Origin: Bigelowiella natans CCMP2755
Taxonomy: Eukaryota; Cercozoa; Chlorarachniophyceae
Reading direction: 5' to 3'
DNA: 64,000 bases
Assembly (NCBI GenBank): GCA_000320545.1
Contig: ADNK01001859.1
Location: forward strand, 1-64,000
Below the pieces are notes generated by a model, which did not search any database, was not told the origin of the DNA, and was given only the letters and a program-made list of their open reading frames with translations. Numbering within the stretch: the stretch's first letter is position 1; every line of letters starts with the position of its first letter. Below are positions 34,059 through 48,660 of the stretch, piece by piece. The position numbers and the translations under genes were made by a program.

Positions 34059-35437
34059 TACCCCTCTACACCGCTTGCTACATTACCTTTGAGCGTAAAG
34101 AGGAGAACCCGGGCGATGTCGGCATTGCAATAGTTATCCCGAAGCATTAGATTAGTGAGAATGAGGGCATCTCGGTCTTTGTCCTTTCGTCTTGATTCTG
34201 AAGAGAATGGCTGTACACCTGCTTCTCCGACCGTCCTCGCAGCGCTGCTAGGGTGCTCGCCTCTCCCCATCCCCCCCCCTTCCTCCTCCTTCTCCTCCTC
34301 CTCCTCCTCCTCCTCCATGCTGCTCACCTTTTGATCTCTCTGCTGGTTTCGCCAATCCACAACCACGCTAAGCTGGTCAGGGTCGCCCGCAGATATACTG
34401 ATAGAAAGATAGCATTTCATTTTCTCTGGATAGTGAAAGTATACTCACTGGTTTGGTGCGACATACAGAACTTTAAAATGTTTCAAACTAACGAAGAGCA
34501 AGGCTATTGCCAGATGTTTAGCCTTAAAACCCTCAAAAATGCAACACGGTCGTTGGTTGGTAGGCCATGGTCAGCTTCGAGAAACAATGTGTCTTAGTGA
34601 CTTATGGAGTCGAACGATTCCCTTGCGTTTCCCTTCTCTCCCTTCTTCCTCACCTGACAATGGCGTCAACTAGGGCCTGCAAGAGCGATGGATGGATATA
34701 AGCCTTTTTCTGGTCGCTGACGGTGGAGGACATACACGCTTTTAGGCATGAGTTGAGGATGCTTCTCATCTGCTTTATGAACGCTTCGGCCTAAAAAACA
34801 ATCAATCCATAGGTGAAACGGAAGAAGGGATGCAGGAGGAGGAGCGGGGGAAAATGAGGACAACGTCCAGGAAAAGGAATTATAATGAGACTGAAAAGAG
34901 TAGAGATGAAACGATAACACCGTGGGATGGAGGATTCCTTCCGGGGGGGCCAACTGCTTCGCTGCGATACCTTTCATTTCACAGATACACGTAGTCGTGT
35001 GTATATATGGCTTGTAATCGCAAATAGACCACAATCGATGACTGATCCGCACGATTTTCAATATGGTGATGATTGTTCTCCCTCTCTTTTCGCTACCATC
35101 ATGCTCGTCTAAACGTTGGAAGGTTGGTGGTAATGAGAATGTTGAAAAACAACTACAGGGGGGGGGGGGGGAGGGGGTGCTAAATTACCAAGTGCACGAA
35201 TGAGGAATGCGGCTTCGGGGTGGCCAGTGTGGAGCTGAGAGAGTCTTGAATGGATGCCCTTGGCGACTTCGTTAACCAACTCGCTCGGGGAACATCCAAG
35301 GCACAGTATCTACGCAGAAAGGAGGACCAGCAATGATAAGAACAATGATGATGATGATGATGATGATGATGGTCGATCACTACAAAAGATTGACTGTAAT
35401 GATGGAGGAGGAGGAGGAGGACTGCAAATTACGCCGC

Positions 35438-35470
<33 letters not shown>

Positions 35471-36022
35471 TTGTCAGCAAGTGTAGCGCTACTGCTGCTG
35501 CTACTACTACTACTACTACTACGACTACTACAACTACCTCAAGAGCCCTGAGTGCCGTTACTGCAAGGGCCTCGCCACTCGCTACCGAAGACGAAGTAGT
35601 GGTGGTTGTTGTTGTAGTTGTAGCTGCAATATCTGAACGAATGCTCTTGTTCCCGATCGCATTTAATATATCATTTACTAGCGAGGCCTGATAGTGAGAA
35701 AACAATCAAGTAAAAAAATCACAATATGAATTATCGTTCCAAGCATCATCATCATCCTCGCCATCATCATCATTGCTATTGAAAAGGTTCAAATGCAATT
35801 ATCATAACATGAATAAGTATGAGTTATTCTTTTATTTGCTTCTTCATTCTTCACCCTGTCTTGAGCCAAAGAGAGCGAGGTGGCCTCGTCCACTCCCCAG
35901 CCATGTAGCTCTGATGATGTTATTATTGATAATAATGATAATGACGATGCTCACGATCATTAATAGCAGTACATGAGAACTCGACATTCTTGCACGCAAC
36001 GAAGATATATCCTCCATTAATC

Positions 36023-36061
<39 letters not shown>

Positions 36062-36103
36062 ATTATCAACCTAGTATGCCCATATCATGGTAGTGTTAGT
36101 GTT

Positions 36104-36142
<39 letters not shown>

Positions 36143-36147
36143 CTTTT

Positions 36148-36182
<35 letters not shown>

Positions 36183-36280
36183 CTTTGTGTGTGTCGATCT
36201 CCGTCTCCACTTGTGCAGCTTACCAGAGAGTTTCTGTAGGTTCTCCTCCTCCTCCTCGTCACCCTATAAAACAACAAGAG

Positions 36281-36313
<33 letters not shown>

Positions 36314-39300
36314 ATACATCATCAATATAGTGTATGAATGATCTCTAATGATCTCTTAATACACTCGGTATGGCAAGCCACAGAGCTGTACCAGCAATAA
36401 CAACAAGAATGTCACCATCATCATCATCATCATCATCATCACCATCATCACCATCATCATCATTTTACGATTGCTGCTGCTGCTGCCGCAAGATAGGTGC
36501 ATATATCGCCGAAGCAAGGCAGCATCAGCAGCAGGGGTACTCACTCACTACTACTTACTTCGCGGATGACAGAGCTGGTAAGAGTTATACGAATAGCGTT
36601 ACAGACGAAGAACGACGATGATGGTGACACCGGTAACGAGGAAGGTGATGATATCGTCGTTTCCCCAATTCTTCTCTTCTTGTGCCTTTTCTTCTTCTTG
36701 TTGTTGCTGTTGTTGTGCCCCCCCCCCCTCTCCTCCTCTTCTTCCCCCTCCCCCTCCTGGTTTTCTTCCCCATCCCCACCACCGCAACCACCACCACCAC
36801 TGCTCCTCCTCCTCTCGACTTTGTTATCATCAACAGCAGTAGCAGCAGTCGCACGAAGCAGCCCAGGATGATCCTTGGAGAGAGCGATGAGGTACTTTAT
36901 CATATTCGAGGCCTTTGGAGATATATTATGGTAGCGATCATAAACAGCAACAAGAGGCCATCAGTATGGAAGTAGTAGTAGTAGTAGTAAGTAGCAGTAG
37001 GAGTAGTGGTAGTACTTTGTCGGCGAGTACTTAATTTGATAAATGTGAGCAGAACCACCACCACCACCATCACCATTATCATGCATACATATGTAATTAT
37101 GTACATTATTACCTTTGGACAACTGCAAACGATGTGGTAGGCGGCTGCTCTGATCGATGGCACACCAACATTGTTGGTACATCTTCCTCTCCTCCGCCTC
37201 CTCTTCCTCCCCCCCCTCCTGCGACTGTTAAAACTGCTAAGGTTCCTGTCTCTGCCACCACCAGCTAGTCCGTTTGTTTCTTCTTCTTCTTCTCTCAGCA
37301 AAACATCGTCAAGAAACAGACACAGCTTTGATAAGAATCGTAGCAGTTGCAGCGGTCTTGTAGTTGTAGTAGTAGTAGTAGTAGCAGCAGCAGCAGCAGT
37401 CAGTTTAGCTCTGCGAATCGTCTTTGTTGCTGTTATTCCAGAGGATATTGGAGTTGAAAACGACGACGGAGAAGATGATGAGATACTGGCTGAGAGAACA
37501 GCAAGCAGCCTTTTAACGCATTTCACCACAAGTGAAGGCGGCAGCAACGATAGCGGTGACGATGACGACGACGAAGATGATGATGATGGTGGTGTTGGTG
37601 GTGGTGGGAATGAACGTGCTCGCGATAGGCGAATTAGGAAGCTGGCCAGCACCCGAATCCAGGACGACGAAGACGATGATGATGCTACTGATGGTGGTGG
37701 TGATGATGATGATGATGCCGATGCCTTTTTTGATTTCTTGGCAATATTAGGTAATGTAGATGAGGATAACGATGATGAAAGAACAAGCGAGGATGATTGG
37801 CGGTCTTTGCCGTTGTTGTCGATGCCTTTCTGCTGCTGCTCCTCCTCCTCCTCCTCCTCCTCCTCCTCCTCCTTAAGCATCGAAGCAAGGACGCCACGCA
37901 CAAAGCTGTAGGATGTATCACTATTAGATAGCTATATATGTGGTGCAGTGTGGTGCGTGTGTGTGGCCAGGAGAGCAGCATCACTCTTTAAAAAGAATTA
38001 TTGTACTACTACTGGTAATAATACTAATAATACTAATCGTCATCACCATCCATAGGGTTATGATACTATTAAATACAGCTTAAGAAGATCATCGGTCATC
38101 ACCGTTCGCAGATGACGTCCTCATCTTCCAACAGCAGGGCTGCTACACCTTGCTCAGTATGTATGCAATGTGCTGTGGCCATTCCCTTGCTGCTGCTAAT
38201 CCCACTGTTAGGAGTAGTAGTAGTAGCAGCAGCAGCAGCAGCAGCTGCTAATGCGGCGACAGTATCAGCAGCAAGGCTGCTGTTTCTCCTCTCTTCTCCC
38301 CCCCCTTGCCGTTGAGGGGATGGAATTACAAGGGCCAGACGTATTTCTTGGGAAAGTTGCATCCATTGCCTAGAGAGAGAGCTCCTCGGCAGCAGCTGCT
38401 GCTGCTTCCTCCGTCTCTTCCGAGTTGTTGTTGTTGTTGTTGTTGTTGTAGAAGGAGAGACGGTGCAGGATGGGGAGGAGGCCTTGCGCAGTGCTGTCAG
38501 CAATTCACCCGGTGACCGCTGATGGTAGTTATCTTCATCATTATCACCATCATCATGACTCTCATCGTCATCATCGTCATTATCATCGTCATCATCATTA
38601 TCATTATCATTATAATTATTATCAATCTACCCGCTGCCTTTTATGCCTCTTATGAAGCTCATCCAGGAGGCGTTGTAGCCTGCAATTCTCCTCCGTTAGC
38701 CTTTCAACTTTTGTGTCGTATTCTCTCCGAAGCTCTTCCGTCACTCTGGCTACTTTCAGAGTTGTTCCCTCCTCTTTCTCATCGTTGTCGTGATTAACAA
38801 CATTAGTCTCCTTCCCAGCTTGGTGTTGGTGTTCTCGGAGATCTTGAAGCTCTTTCTGAAGCTGTGCAATCACTTCTTCTTGCTCGTCAATCTTGTCTGC
38901 TTGCTCCTCGTGTTTCTTTCGAGTGGAAAGAACAACAAGAAGAACAACAACAATAAAAGGAGAGTGAGGAGGAGGAGGAGGAGAATCGAGATTGTTACAC
39001 TGATATGTCAATTTAGTAGTAGTGGCACAACGGAGTGATGATGGGATAGGGAGCAATCGAACATCATGACCGGAAAGATGATGATGATGATGACGATGAT
39101 GATGTGATGACATCATTCAAGATAGTAAAGATGGTAATAAGAAGATACTAAAAAGATGATGTTGTGCTACATATACACGAATTGATATAGTTGTATGCGT
39201 GCATATCTATTAATCATTAATGCCACCTCCTGCTTTTTGCGGATGAGTTCCTTGATGGTAAACAGCAACCGATCAGGAGAGGAAGGAGGAGGAGGAGGAG

Positions 39301-40254
39301 GAGGGAGAGAAGAGAAATCACAGTGAGAACCCAGCACGGAATGAGACAATTCTATCCGATAGCGATAAGTCGTCATCGAGGTGGTAGTAGTAGTAGTAGT
39401 TATTTTGGACACATTTACCATGCTTTTCCGGATGCTTATCCTCATTTTTCCGACGCTCTCCTTCATTGCATTGCACTCCTTCCTGTCGCCGCAAAGGATC
39501 ATCAGAATAATAACTAACCCCGATTCGGTAAAGGAAAAGAAGTTCCAAAAGTGGTCGGTGCTAACATGAGCAGCCTCAATTATCATCATCATCATCATCA
39601 TCATTATCACCACCACCAACAACAACAACAACAACAACAATTACGACAACACCATTCATTCCTTCTCTCTTATGTCCTAGTCCCCTAATCATTACTCTTT
39701 CTTCTTGATTTCTTCCTCTTTGGCCTTAATCTCCTTCCTCATCGTTTTCACCTCCCTGACAAGCAAGCAGTTAGTCGTTGAGGCAATTCACACCGCTTTG
39801 CGTCGAGCAGGTCTCAATGAGGGATTAGAGGGAACAGTGAATATTTTGCCTAAACTTAGATTATGGAAACCATTACTCTCTCGCGTCTTTCGCCTTCTTC
39901 TTCGCTCCCTCGTGCATCTTCTTGAGATCTTCATTCAACTTCTCTATTCTCGCCCGCTGTCTATTGTGTTGGGCAAGGTTTCTTTGTAGGTCCTTCTGAT
40001 CTCCATTCTGAGTCTTGAGTTGATATCTGTGGGGTTTGTTGTTCCGGAAGAAGTGGGTGTGCAAGCGAGCAACGAGAGGATGAGTGTCAAAGAAGACGTA
40101 GAACAAGAAGAAGAAGAAGAAAAAAAATAAGGCAGCGATACTACAAGGATTGGACGAAGGTGGTGGTGGTGGTGTGGTGGCATGCAGCAGTGCTATTCGC
40201 AGTATTGCAGTGGTGAGTGGAGTATATATCATCCGTCCACAATCCATTTGCATA

Positions 40255-40292
<38 letters not shown>

Positions 40293-41225
40293 ATGTGTAT
40301 TTTTTGTGTGTATACATATTTTAGCCCGCGCGTATCTGTGTATTATAATTTTACCTCAAATCGCTGTTTTCGGTTTTGATCTTCTCAATTCTTGACTCGA
40401 GGCTCGTTATTCGGGTCTCATCTTGCGCGTGCTTTGTCCTATCAGCCTTGGCATGAAGATCCTTCTCTTTCATCTGCAACAACCATAGTCGTCTTAAGTA
40501 CATGGAAGCAGCGTGTAGAATAACAACATTCAACCTGTCTCTTTAGCTCTCGGACTTGCCTCTCTAGCTCTTCAATCCGCTCTCTGTCCTTCCACGTTTG
40601 AAGCTCGCGGGCTTTGCGTAGTCGTTGTCTATTCCTCTCCGAATCCTCCCTGACGGTAAATTATTCGCATTTTATCGTCGTCCTGTTTTGGTCCTTCTAA
40701 TCTTCATTTCGGTTGTAAAAATCTTTCAATTGCCCCAACCATTTCCTATATATTACCAGAGCTTCTTGTTTTGCTCCTGCATTGTTTGCAAAAAAAAAGA
40801 AGATAAATTAACTCATTTCACGGGGCAACCCCAACAACAAACAAAAGCGAATTACCTTCAGCTGATGGACGGTATTGATGAGCTTTGACATGTCAATCTA
40901 CAGTGTTTATCGATACAGTTAAGAAATATACCCAAGCGTCTCGCATTCAACCGAAAAGCATCATCCGCACACCAACAGCATAACATCACTGGAGGTGCAC
41001 GCTGATCGATCATGAAGCGACCATCTTCTTCTTGAAAGACGTAACGCTCTTATTCATCTTTTCGTAGCTATCGTGCTTCCAGTCATCCTCGTCTCCCCCT
41101 TGTCCTTTTGCCTCCTTCTCGCCATCCCCCGCCGCCAAGCTCCCGGAGGCGCTCGTGGACGAGGAAGGCATAGACGGATCCATCTTCCTCGGGATATCAC
41201 TTAAACCTGCATTAATTCTAGTCAT
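34059..41225 (-). CDS. long coiled-coil protein with helical C-terminal half, unrecognised
   Basis: Many in-phase exons on the minus strand. The start (ATG 41225, or 41183 inside MDPSMPSSSTSASGS) leads to IDMSKLINTVHQLK and then coiled coil: RQRLRKARELQTWKDRERIE, DETRITSLESRIEKIKTEN, QHNRQRARIEKLNEDLKKMH, VKTMRKEIKAKEEEIKKKE, DKIDEQEEVIAQLQKELQDL and VERLTEENCRLQRLLDELHK. After about 38500 the protein becomes helical with Ser, Asp/Glu and Thr tracts coded by expanded triplets: SRQWMQLSQEIRLALVIPS, LVVKCVKRLLAVLSASISS, VPSIRAAAYHIVCSCPK and AFIKQMRSILNSCLKACMSS. It ends LILTNLMLRDNYCNADIARV and a TAG near 34059. The helical part could be armadillo/HEAT-like but no repeat register is clear. Cytoskeletal or tethering roles fit, without proof. 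Two genes split near 38.5 kb cannot be excluded. Confidence 0.55.
36026..36182. repeat. AT array and GT arrays
   Basis: An AT array (36026-36058) followed at 36107-36182 by two GT runs split by a T-rich interruption, in an intron of the coiled-coil gene. An AT array also lies at 40260-40290, and many ATC/GAT arrays lie between 35.3 and 39.6 kb. Confidence 0.85.
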
Positions 41226-41606
41226 TTATTTATACCCAAAACATCTTTTATAAATACATAGACATTTGTTTCATCGGTCCGTCTGAATAACGCGTCCTCG
41301 AAAAACTTGTTCTGGATATCATATACCAAATATATCTTATATATTCGGTCTAGTATTGTCGCTCCGATGGCAAGTGGGCGATGAGAAAGACCGGATGCAA
41401 CCGAGGGCAACCTCGACCGTCACATTTTAGTAATACGATGTTTCTAGAGTTATTCCGCTGAATTTCCTTGTCGCATAGTATAAATGCCCTATTCTATGCG
41501 AAATTACGTTCCGGTCAGAACACGTACGAATTGGACTCTCGTGTACTCACTCCCCCCAACACAGCGTGATCATTAAAGACATTCTCTGTTCTTCGACGGC
41601 CCGTCC
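41226..41606. promoter_or_regulatory. divergent 5'-5' spacer
   Basis: About 380 bp between the coiled-coil gene and the plus gene at 41607. No repeat or shared element seen. Confidence 0.35.
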
Positions 41607-43187
41607 ATGCGGTGGAGCCTGGATGAGCCGTTCCCTTTAGAGTCAAATGGCGTGTACATTGGCGCCATTATCCTCGGAGTCGGGATCATAGTTGCGGTAG
41701 TAAATCGAACTTAATGCAAACGATGATGCAATATGTGTTCGGGTGCTGGCATTTGACCGTGGGGGCGTTGCAATGATCATCAGGCAATTGTCACGACGTC
41801 AAATTATCTCGCAAGGATACCGAGCGCTTCCAAGGGAAAGTAATAATTATTTATGCTTCACATTTGGTGATCGCATCGTCAGTACATATGCCCAGAGCAC
41901 ATGAATAATTGTCACCACTTATCAGGCGTCGTTCTGGGTGCTCATGCCCGTTGGACGAGTCCCAGCTCGGTGTTTGCTCAGGTATTTCATTTATGCACGC
42001 GGTTTAATGAGTCACGCCTGGTTTTTCTCATAATCGAATATCGTACATGCACACAGCAGAAAGATGATTTTACTATTCTTCCACGCTTCATACACTTTAT
42101 TGTTTGAATTTCTTTCTCAGTGTTCCTGGTAGAGTCTGCTGTGTTCTATGGCCCTATCTCTCTTTCTTGCTTGGATATATACAACGACAGGTAATCAGCA
42201 ACGCACAGGATTTTTGTTGTTGAACGAGCTTACGACAACTACAATGATTTTTCACGTACGATTCTCCTATTGCAGTCCGATTGTGATGGGGTACTGGACC
42301 TTAGTCTTACTGTTGCTAAGTTTATTCATCTATCTGGAGATAAAAGACCCTGCAGCCTCACAACATACAGATCCGCTACCAATTGCCTGCTACTGTGAAG
42401 AGGTACAGCTCAAACACGAACAAGCATCATTCCTATCTTAAGACTCCGTTGAAATATTCTTGGTGCATCTTTGATGGCATATTTATATGTCCATTGCTGC
42501 CATTGACTATGTGATTAGTGCGGGGATTGGTATCAAGGCAGGTTTCGTAAACATTGCTACAGGTTAGCAGCCGACAGCAGATACTAGCTCAAAAAAATGC
42601 TACTGATAGGGATGAGAGAGAAAAATGTATTTTTCAAATAGTCTTTGGAGAGTTAAGGACGTAAAATATAAGTTAACTTTTATGCTTCAAAGCTTCTTAT
42701 TGTCGAAGCTAGTATTCGTCATGGCCATGTCGTAGGTTGAAAATACCGACTGTTTTAAGCATCATTACTCTTCTTGAACTCGCATCATTTTGGACAAAAC
42801 TTTAACGAGAAGATCTGTGATGATGGAAACGAAATCTATGTCTGTTCATGTCTTAATCAGTCATTTGTGTGTCGTGTTAGCGTATTATTGTGACTACTCT
42901 CACGTTAATTATTACTGTTTGTGGTACAAATCAACTATGCGGACGTTTCACCCATCATCTACCTTCATCATCCTAGCTGCAACAAATGTGTTCTCGGGTA
43001 ATAGTAATAATAATAATAATAAATCCACAATAACACGACAACAACAATTTAAAAATTGACTAGCGACAGCAGCGGGACGAGCATGAGACTCCTCAGCAGC
43101 ACTGTGGAAATCATCGATAGTATCCCCAGCTAGCGTTAGGCTTGGGAAAACTATCATCAGCGATTTTCGTAGCTCTGCTGTCTATTT

Positions 43188-43219
<32 letters not shown>

Positions 43220-43690
43220 AAGAAGAGGAAGATATAGCGCCAAGTCACAGATTCCCTTTGCAGCACTAACTAGCACATGTTGCTGGGAGGGTTCCAACGT
43301 TTTATTGACTATTGAACGACGACTGATGTCCATTCGTGCATAAATACATATGACATCAGATTCGACCACCATTGCCACTACATCAACCAGTGTGTAGGTA
43401 GTAAGTAGTAGCAGCAGCACCACTTGACTGATGGTGAATCGTCGTAGGTTCTCATACCCCTTATTGTTGTGTTGGTGGTAGTAGCTTTTTGTAGCACTTA
43501 GTGGATGCATGTTTCTTACCCCCTTTTTAGTATATTACGACTAGAGGGGCCACAAGTATTTATTGTATGTAGTTTGTTTCTTAGCTCATCGCAGTGACAC
43601 CTGCAGTCTTTAAGCTTGTTTGTTATCTACAATGTTAATCCTTAGGCCGAGAAAACTACAAGCCATGGCTGCTGTTCATATTAGGTTGTT

Positions 43691-43721
<31 letters not shown>

Positions 43722-44202
43722 CAGTAGTAGGAGAAGCAGCATTAACATATCTCCAGCTATTAATCATCTTTATCATCATCCTTTTTCGTGATCTTCTTCA
43801 TTTGGATGCCCTCTCTTTTTTTCCCTCTTCTTCCTCTTGCTTTCCCCCCTTCTCGTTGATATCTATGTTCTCACAAACCAATAACGACAACCCACCAGTT
43901 GCTTTCTTCGCGGCGCTGGTTCAAGAGATCATGACGGTGAGAGAGAGGGGAGAGAGAGATAGAAAGAAAGCAAAAACTCTTCCATAATGCATACCAATCT
44001 CCATGCCAGCTCTCCTTACACACGAGATATCGTTTGACGAAAACATGATACATGCCGCTGAATTAATATTAACAAACGAAAAGGTTCATGCTGTGATCTA
44101 CGCCTTCACTCCCTCCTCCGAGTGTCAGAGAAATGTGGATCAATACTTGGGGTTCCACTTCTTCTTTGCTTTAGCGGTGATAACCTTACGCGTGTGTGTG
44201 TG

Positions 44203-44247
<45 letters not shown>

Positions 44248-44253
44248 AGAGAG

Positions 44254-44313
<60 letters not shown>

Positions 44314-45153
44314 GGGAATTTAGAAAGTGAGAACATTATCGAAGACCTCCTCTCCTCTTTCCACCTCTCCCTCCTCCTCATCATTGCAGATTGGGAGTTT
44401 CGTGATTCTTGGACTCGGGATCTTTGCACTTGGCAGCTTAGTATATGAACAGGTATAGCGGTGTTGTCGTCGTCGTCGACATCATCATCATCATCACCAT
44501 CTTCCCATTTATGGTATACTAGACAGAGCATAGCAACGATGAAGATTATAATTATAGTGAGTGTACAGTGGCATGATAGTGACTATAGTGATGATGATGA
44601 TGATGATGATGATGATGACGATGATAATGAGGATGCGTTTTTACAGATAAAAGTAAATCTAGTCTCAAGGAAGTATGGAGGGGCATTCGTTTCGTCCTTC
44701 ATGTGGTGGGGTAACAGGTAGTCGTAGTAAGTAGCATCATAAGCGTGATATGAGGTGATGACGGGGTGGTGATAAGGTTGTTGGCTACGCTCTACATAAG
44801 TGCGTTTCTGATAGCAGCCAACATGATAGTGAAGAGTCAGAGGGACAATGTTTTACATTGCGGTTACTCTTTGGGTCCTTTTGTAAGTCGTTCCTGACCT
44901 CCTCCTCCTCCTCCTCCTCCTCCCTCTCTTTCCACCTCTCTCTGCCCCAAGCTACAAGCAAGAGCATCATGTAGAAGTGCTACATCAGGTGGGTGGAAAA
45001 TTCTACTGGTGTTTGCTGCTGCTGCTCGCGTGCTTTCCGTTGATTCTCTTTGCCTCTTCTCTGGATACATTGTCAGAAATGTGGTGTTGGCAGTTCTGTT
45101 GTGCGCTTCTCCTCCTCCTCGTCATTATTTTGACCACCATCGCACTTGTCATG

Positions 45154-45187
<34 letters not shown>

Positions 45188-47788
45188 GACTATCATTGAT
45201 GTTGTTGCCGTTTCTTCTACTACTGCAGGCCTTGCTGAATTGGCGATATATGATACACCAAAGGGTGATTCTGACATTCCATCGCAAGTACAAAGAGGCC
45301 AAAAAGGGGGGCTACGCTGAAAAAGGTCGGAGAAGGAGAGAAAGTGAGAGACAGTCAGAGAGAGAGAGAGAGAGAGAAGGGGGGGGGGGGGGGAGCAGTT
45401 AGTACAGTGTATCATTGATAGGTAAGCTAATCAACAGATGCTGCTATATGCGATTGTCCTTGTCTTCTTCATTGACTGTTCTGCTACCTTGTGTTTACGT
45501 TATGTTTGCTCCCAAAGATTATCAAATGGAAGTGCAGCTACCTGACAACAGTAAAACACTGCCTTCGGGTAGAAGTACAAGTCGAGGCCTTTGCTCGTCT
45601 TCGCTCTTTTGCTGCTACTGCTGTGCCCCCTCCACCTCACCGCTGCCATCTCCTCCGAATGGCGATTCTAATGCCGGTATACTCCCTTTTCCTTTACATT
45701 CCTTTTATCCAGTCCTATCACGCCACATCTTCTCTTTAGTTTTTGAGTTGGAGACAGTGCATGAGAGCGTGTTTTTGGTGGTATCAGCGGAAATAGCTGA
45801 CGATGACGGCCAAACATACAAGCTTATTCACGGTGCTTTTGCAAAAGGAAGAGGGGGGAAGAAGAATCGTTCAGAGTTGAGCAGAGATGAGTCACATTAT
45901 GGCAATAGAAGCAGCCTATGGGAGGAGGGGGAAGAAATAACAATAATTTGTTGTGCCTATGACAGACACGTCAGTACATGTATGTCATCAAACAGATTGG
46001 TTGGTGCTTTCTTTATCACCACCATCGTTATCATCGTCATCATCATATTGCTATAGAGTGCTACATTGTGACTATGATCGTCTGAAGCGTATGACTATGA
46101 ACATGCTGCAGAAAATGAAGGGCTGCTAGATATTGCAGGAAAAGGAGACTTTCAAGTCTCAGCGTACCAGGTTCTTGTCAACAATGAGGGTGTATGATGA
46201 GGGAAGAGAGATCAGTTGTGAGAAGTGAAGATGATTAAATTTTTGACGCCGGCACCCCCCATAACCACCTCAGGCCGCACCAAAGCTAAATAGAGACTTT
46301 TGGCTGATGAATGCCACGTTATCAGGATATCTCACATGGTGTGTGCTAATGTGTGTGTGCGCGCGCGCGCGCTCGTGTGTGTAGACTTGATCAATGAAAA
46401 TGAGTATGTTAGTGTAAATAAGTGCACTTTAGAACACAACACCATCTACGTCGCCATTTTTACCATATTGCATGAACTTTGATAGGAGCGACATAGAAGC
46501 TTGCTCGAAGTGTGTAGAATGGCCTTTATCCGAGAAGGTAACTAACGTCATCTACACGTGCAAGCTAGCAGAGGATGACGTGATATGTGCTTTGCTCATA
46601 ATGATGATGATGATGGACTGATAATGCCAGGAATGCAAATGGATGATTTCATTACCGAGTTTATTGAGTTCGGACGTGAACCAAAACGGCGACGTGAAGA
46701 AGAAGAAGAACGACGGTGATAAGAAGGGAAACGAGAAGAAAAGTCAATTCTCCCAATTTGGGTTAGGACAAAAGGTTGATCGATTTTTTCCGTTGAAAAA
46801 GACAAACATTATGCTTCATTTTGGGTGTTAGCTGTTCATTGACATGTTTACGATATCCTTCACATCCGAGCTCTGTATGTGTGGTTGTGTAAATATTGTG
46901 TGTGTGGGAAGGGGGGGGGGGGTATTTGGATGGTGTACATTCTTTGGACACATGCACTGACCCGACAAATGAAACAGGGAGAAGGAGGAAAGCAACACCA
47001 TGGACTTCTTAAATCGCCGCCATACATCGAGATAGTTCCGGTATTGATAAAAGTACAGGAGAGTGTAGGGAGGGAGAATCAATCAACACTGTGTATGTAT
47101 ACGAAACAACGGACAATTGATTGACTATGCTACTGTCCCCCAAAGACATTTAACCACAATTCGATCGTAACGTGAAATTGGATGTTTCTCCTCACATCAT
47201 CCGCTCAGGAAGATGACCAGCAACTCGTCCAAGAGGGAGGGTTGGGAGAGAGGAAGGCCCCTTCTTCCGTGCAAACTGCATCTTTCAACCCATCATCAAC
47301 ATCGACTAGAATCTCTCTCAGGCATTATTTACAAATTACCACAATACATAAATGGAACAACTACTACACGACATTCGATGAATTTGCCTTTCTTAAAAAT
47401 CCCAATAGAGGTGCTCGATACAGTAGAGGAGATAGTTTTAATAGTAACAATGTTAGTTATTATCGTATTATCAGAGCTTCATTATACTGTTCTCTTCTTC
47501 CACAACCATCCACTTACTTTCTTCTTATTTTCAGTGATTATCGCCGTCTGATGGACATGACACAACCCATCAAAATTACGAGGAGAGAACTGCAGAACGT
47601 AGAAAACCATAGAATAGCATGAGCATCCCCTATTAGATCGAGGAAGATGTTCTTACTATCGTTGCTACTGATGTGCTGTTAAGTTCATGATGATGACACA
47701 AGGGCGACCAGTTGCGGTGCTATGTCTCTGGACAAGAATCATGAAATTATGATGAAACTATTTTCTTCTCTCGCCCTTCTTTGAGTGC

Positions 47789-47828
<40 letters not shown>

Positions 47829-47965
47829 CTGTTTGACTCCTGGCAGCAAATTCATTTTTTCTGATTTCGTAATACTGCGTTAGGTGTTCCAATGGCTCTC
47901 CTCGTCGTCTTCTTCTTCATCATCAGCACAACTACTTTCAGCAAAGAAAATTGAACAACTCCAGG

Positions 47966-48033
<68 letters not shown>

Positions 48034-48660
48034 TTTATGATCCCAGAATGATCTGAGTTGGCGAAGCTGGGCGTGTGTGTTGTATGTTGGCTGGATTTAA
48101 TATATATTTCCCCAGCTTTTCCCTCTGCATTCATTCTTGCTCACACGGGAGTGCTTTCATAGGAGGCGGTTGTTATCTTATACATATGGACACGTACTAC
48201 GTAATAATCAGATCACGCCTAAGTCCTGGAAAAGGGCTTTGCGACGGTTTAGCCTGAATCCACAAATACAAGAGGAAATACAAGGGATTCATGCAGCATA
48301 TCCTAGTAAGTAGTTGTATGAGCACTAATGGTGTGATGTGTGCAAAAGCTTTCAATATTTTCGTGTCTAGGTTGTGGCGTGCTTGTCGTACATTCGTGTC
48401 CATTGACTCAAGGTCTTAACTATTTCAATCCCCTCCCTTCTCATCTTTCAGGTAAGAGGGAGTTTTCGCCAGCCTCGTCGATTGACGCCTTACAGGTGTA
48501 CTATGTGGGTTTTGCTGATGATGAAAATGCGTAACTAGGGAATTATGATAAAGAAATGTTTATTACGTGCTGTAGATCCCTATGAAAGACCTGGAATCTA
48601 TGATCTTGTGGGCCACGGGCAATAAGTCCGATCAACTTGTAAGTAGCACTTTAGCCAAGC
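41607..48660 (+). CDS. unrecognised multi-exon membrane protein gene(s)
   Basis: The first exons are well phased: 41607-41696 (MRWSLDEPFPLESNGVYIGA, membrane helix IILGVGIIVAAIVTTSNYLA), 41784-41839, about 41926-41980, about 42121-42190 (FLVESAVFYGPISLSCLDI) and about 42277-42399 (PIVMGYWTLVLLLLSLFIYL). Later plausible exons are near 43875-43936 (NDNPPVAFFAALVQEIMT), 44030-44084, 44390-44452 (IGSFVILGLGIFALGSLVYE), 44647-44719, 45230-45324, 45505-45570, 45741-45823 (FELETVHESVFLVVSAEI), 46475-46540 (DIEACSKCVEWPLSEK), 47535-47610 (RRLMDMTQPIKITRRELQN) and up to about 48640 (IPMKDLESMILWATGNKSDQ). At least four hydrophobic segments are present. Introns are dominated by microsatellites. I recognise no family, and the middle and 3' joins are not proven, so this may be two genes. 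Confidence 0.4.
44190..44310. repeat. four-part compound microsatellite GT-GA-TA-GA
   Basis: Successive GT, GA, TA and GA arrays without spacers in an intron of the 41607 gene. Similar compound arrays are CT then GT at 47970-48028 and GT then GA at 50781-50851. Confidence 0.9.

Noticed and set aside
36900-37901. 333-residue minus frame taken as a separate gene
   Set aside because: It is mostly Ser, Glu and Arg homopolymers from triplet arrays. Islands such as LVVKCVKRLLAVLSAS and IRAAAYHIVCSCPK fit better as exons of the 34-41 kb gene.
37171-37911. 246-residue plus frame rich in Asp and Ser
   Set aside because: Antisense shadow of the same triplet arrays; no folded stretch and no splice support.
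35169-45180. CRISPR-like or other regular arrays
   Set aside because: The repeats are uninterrupted di- and trinucleotide microsatellites with no unique spacers, in eukaryotic introns.
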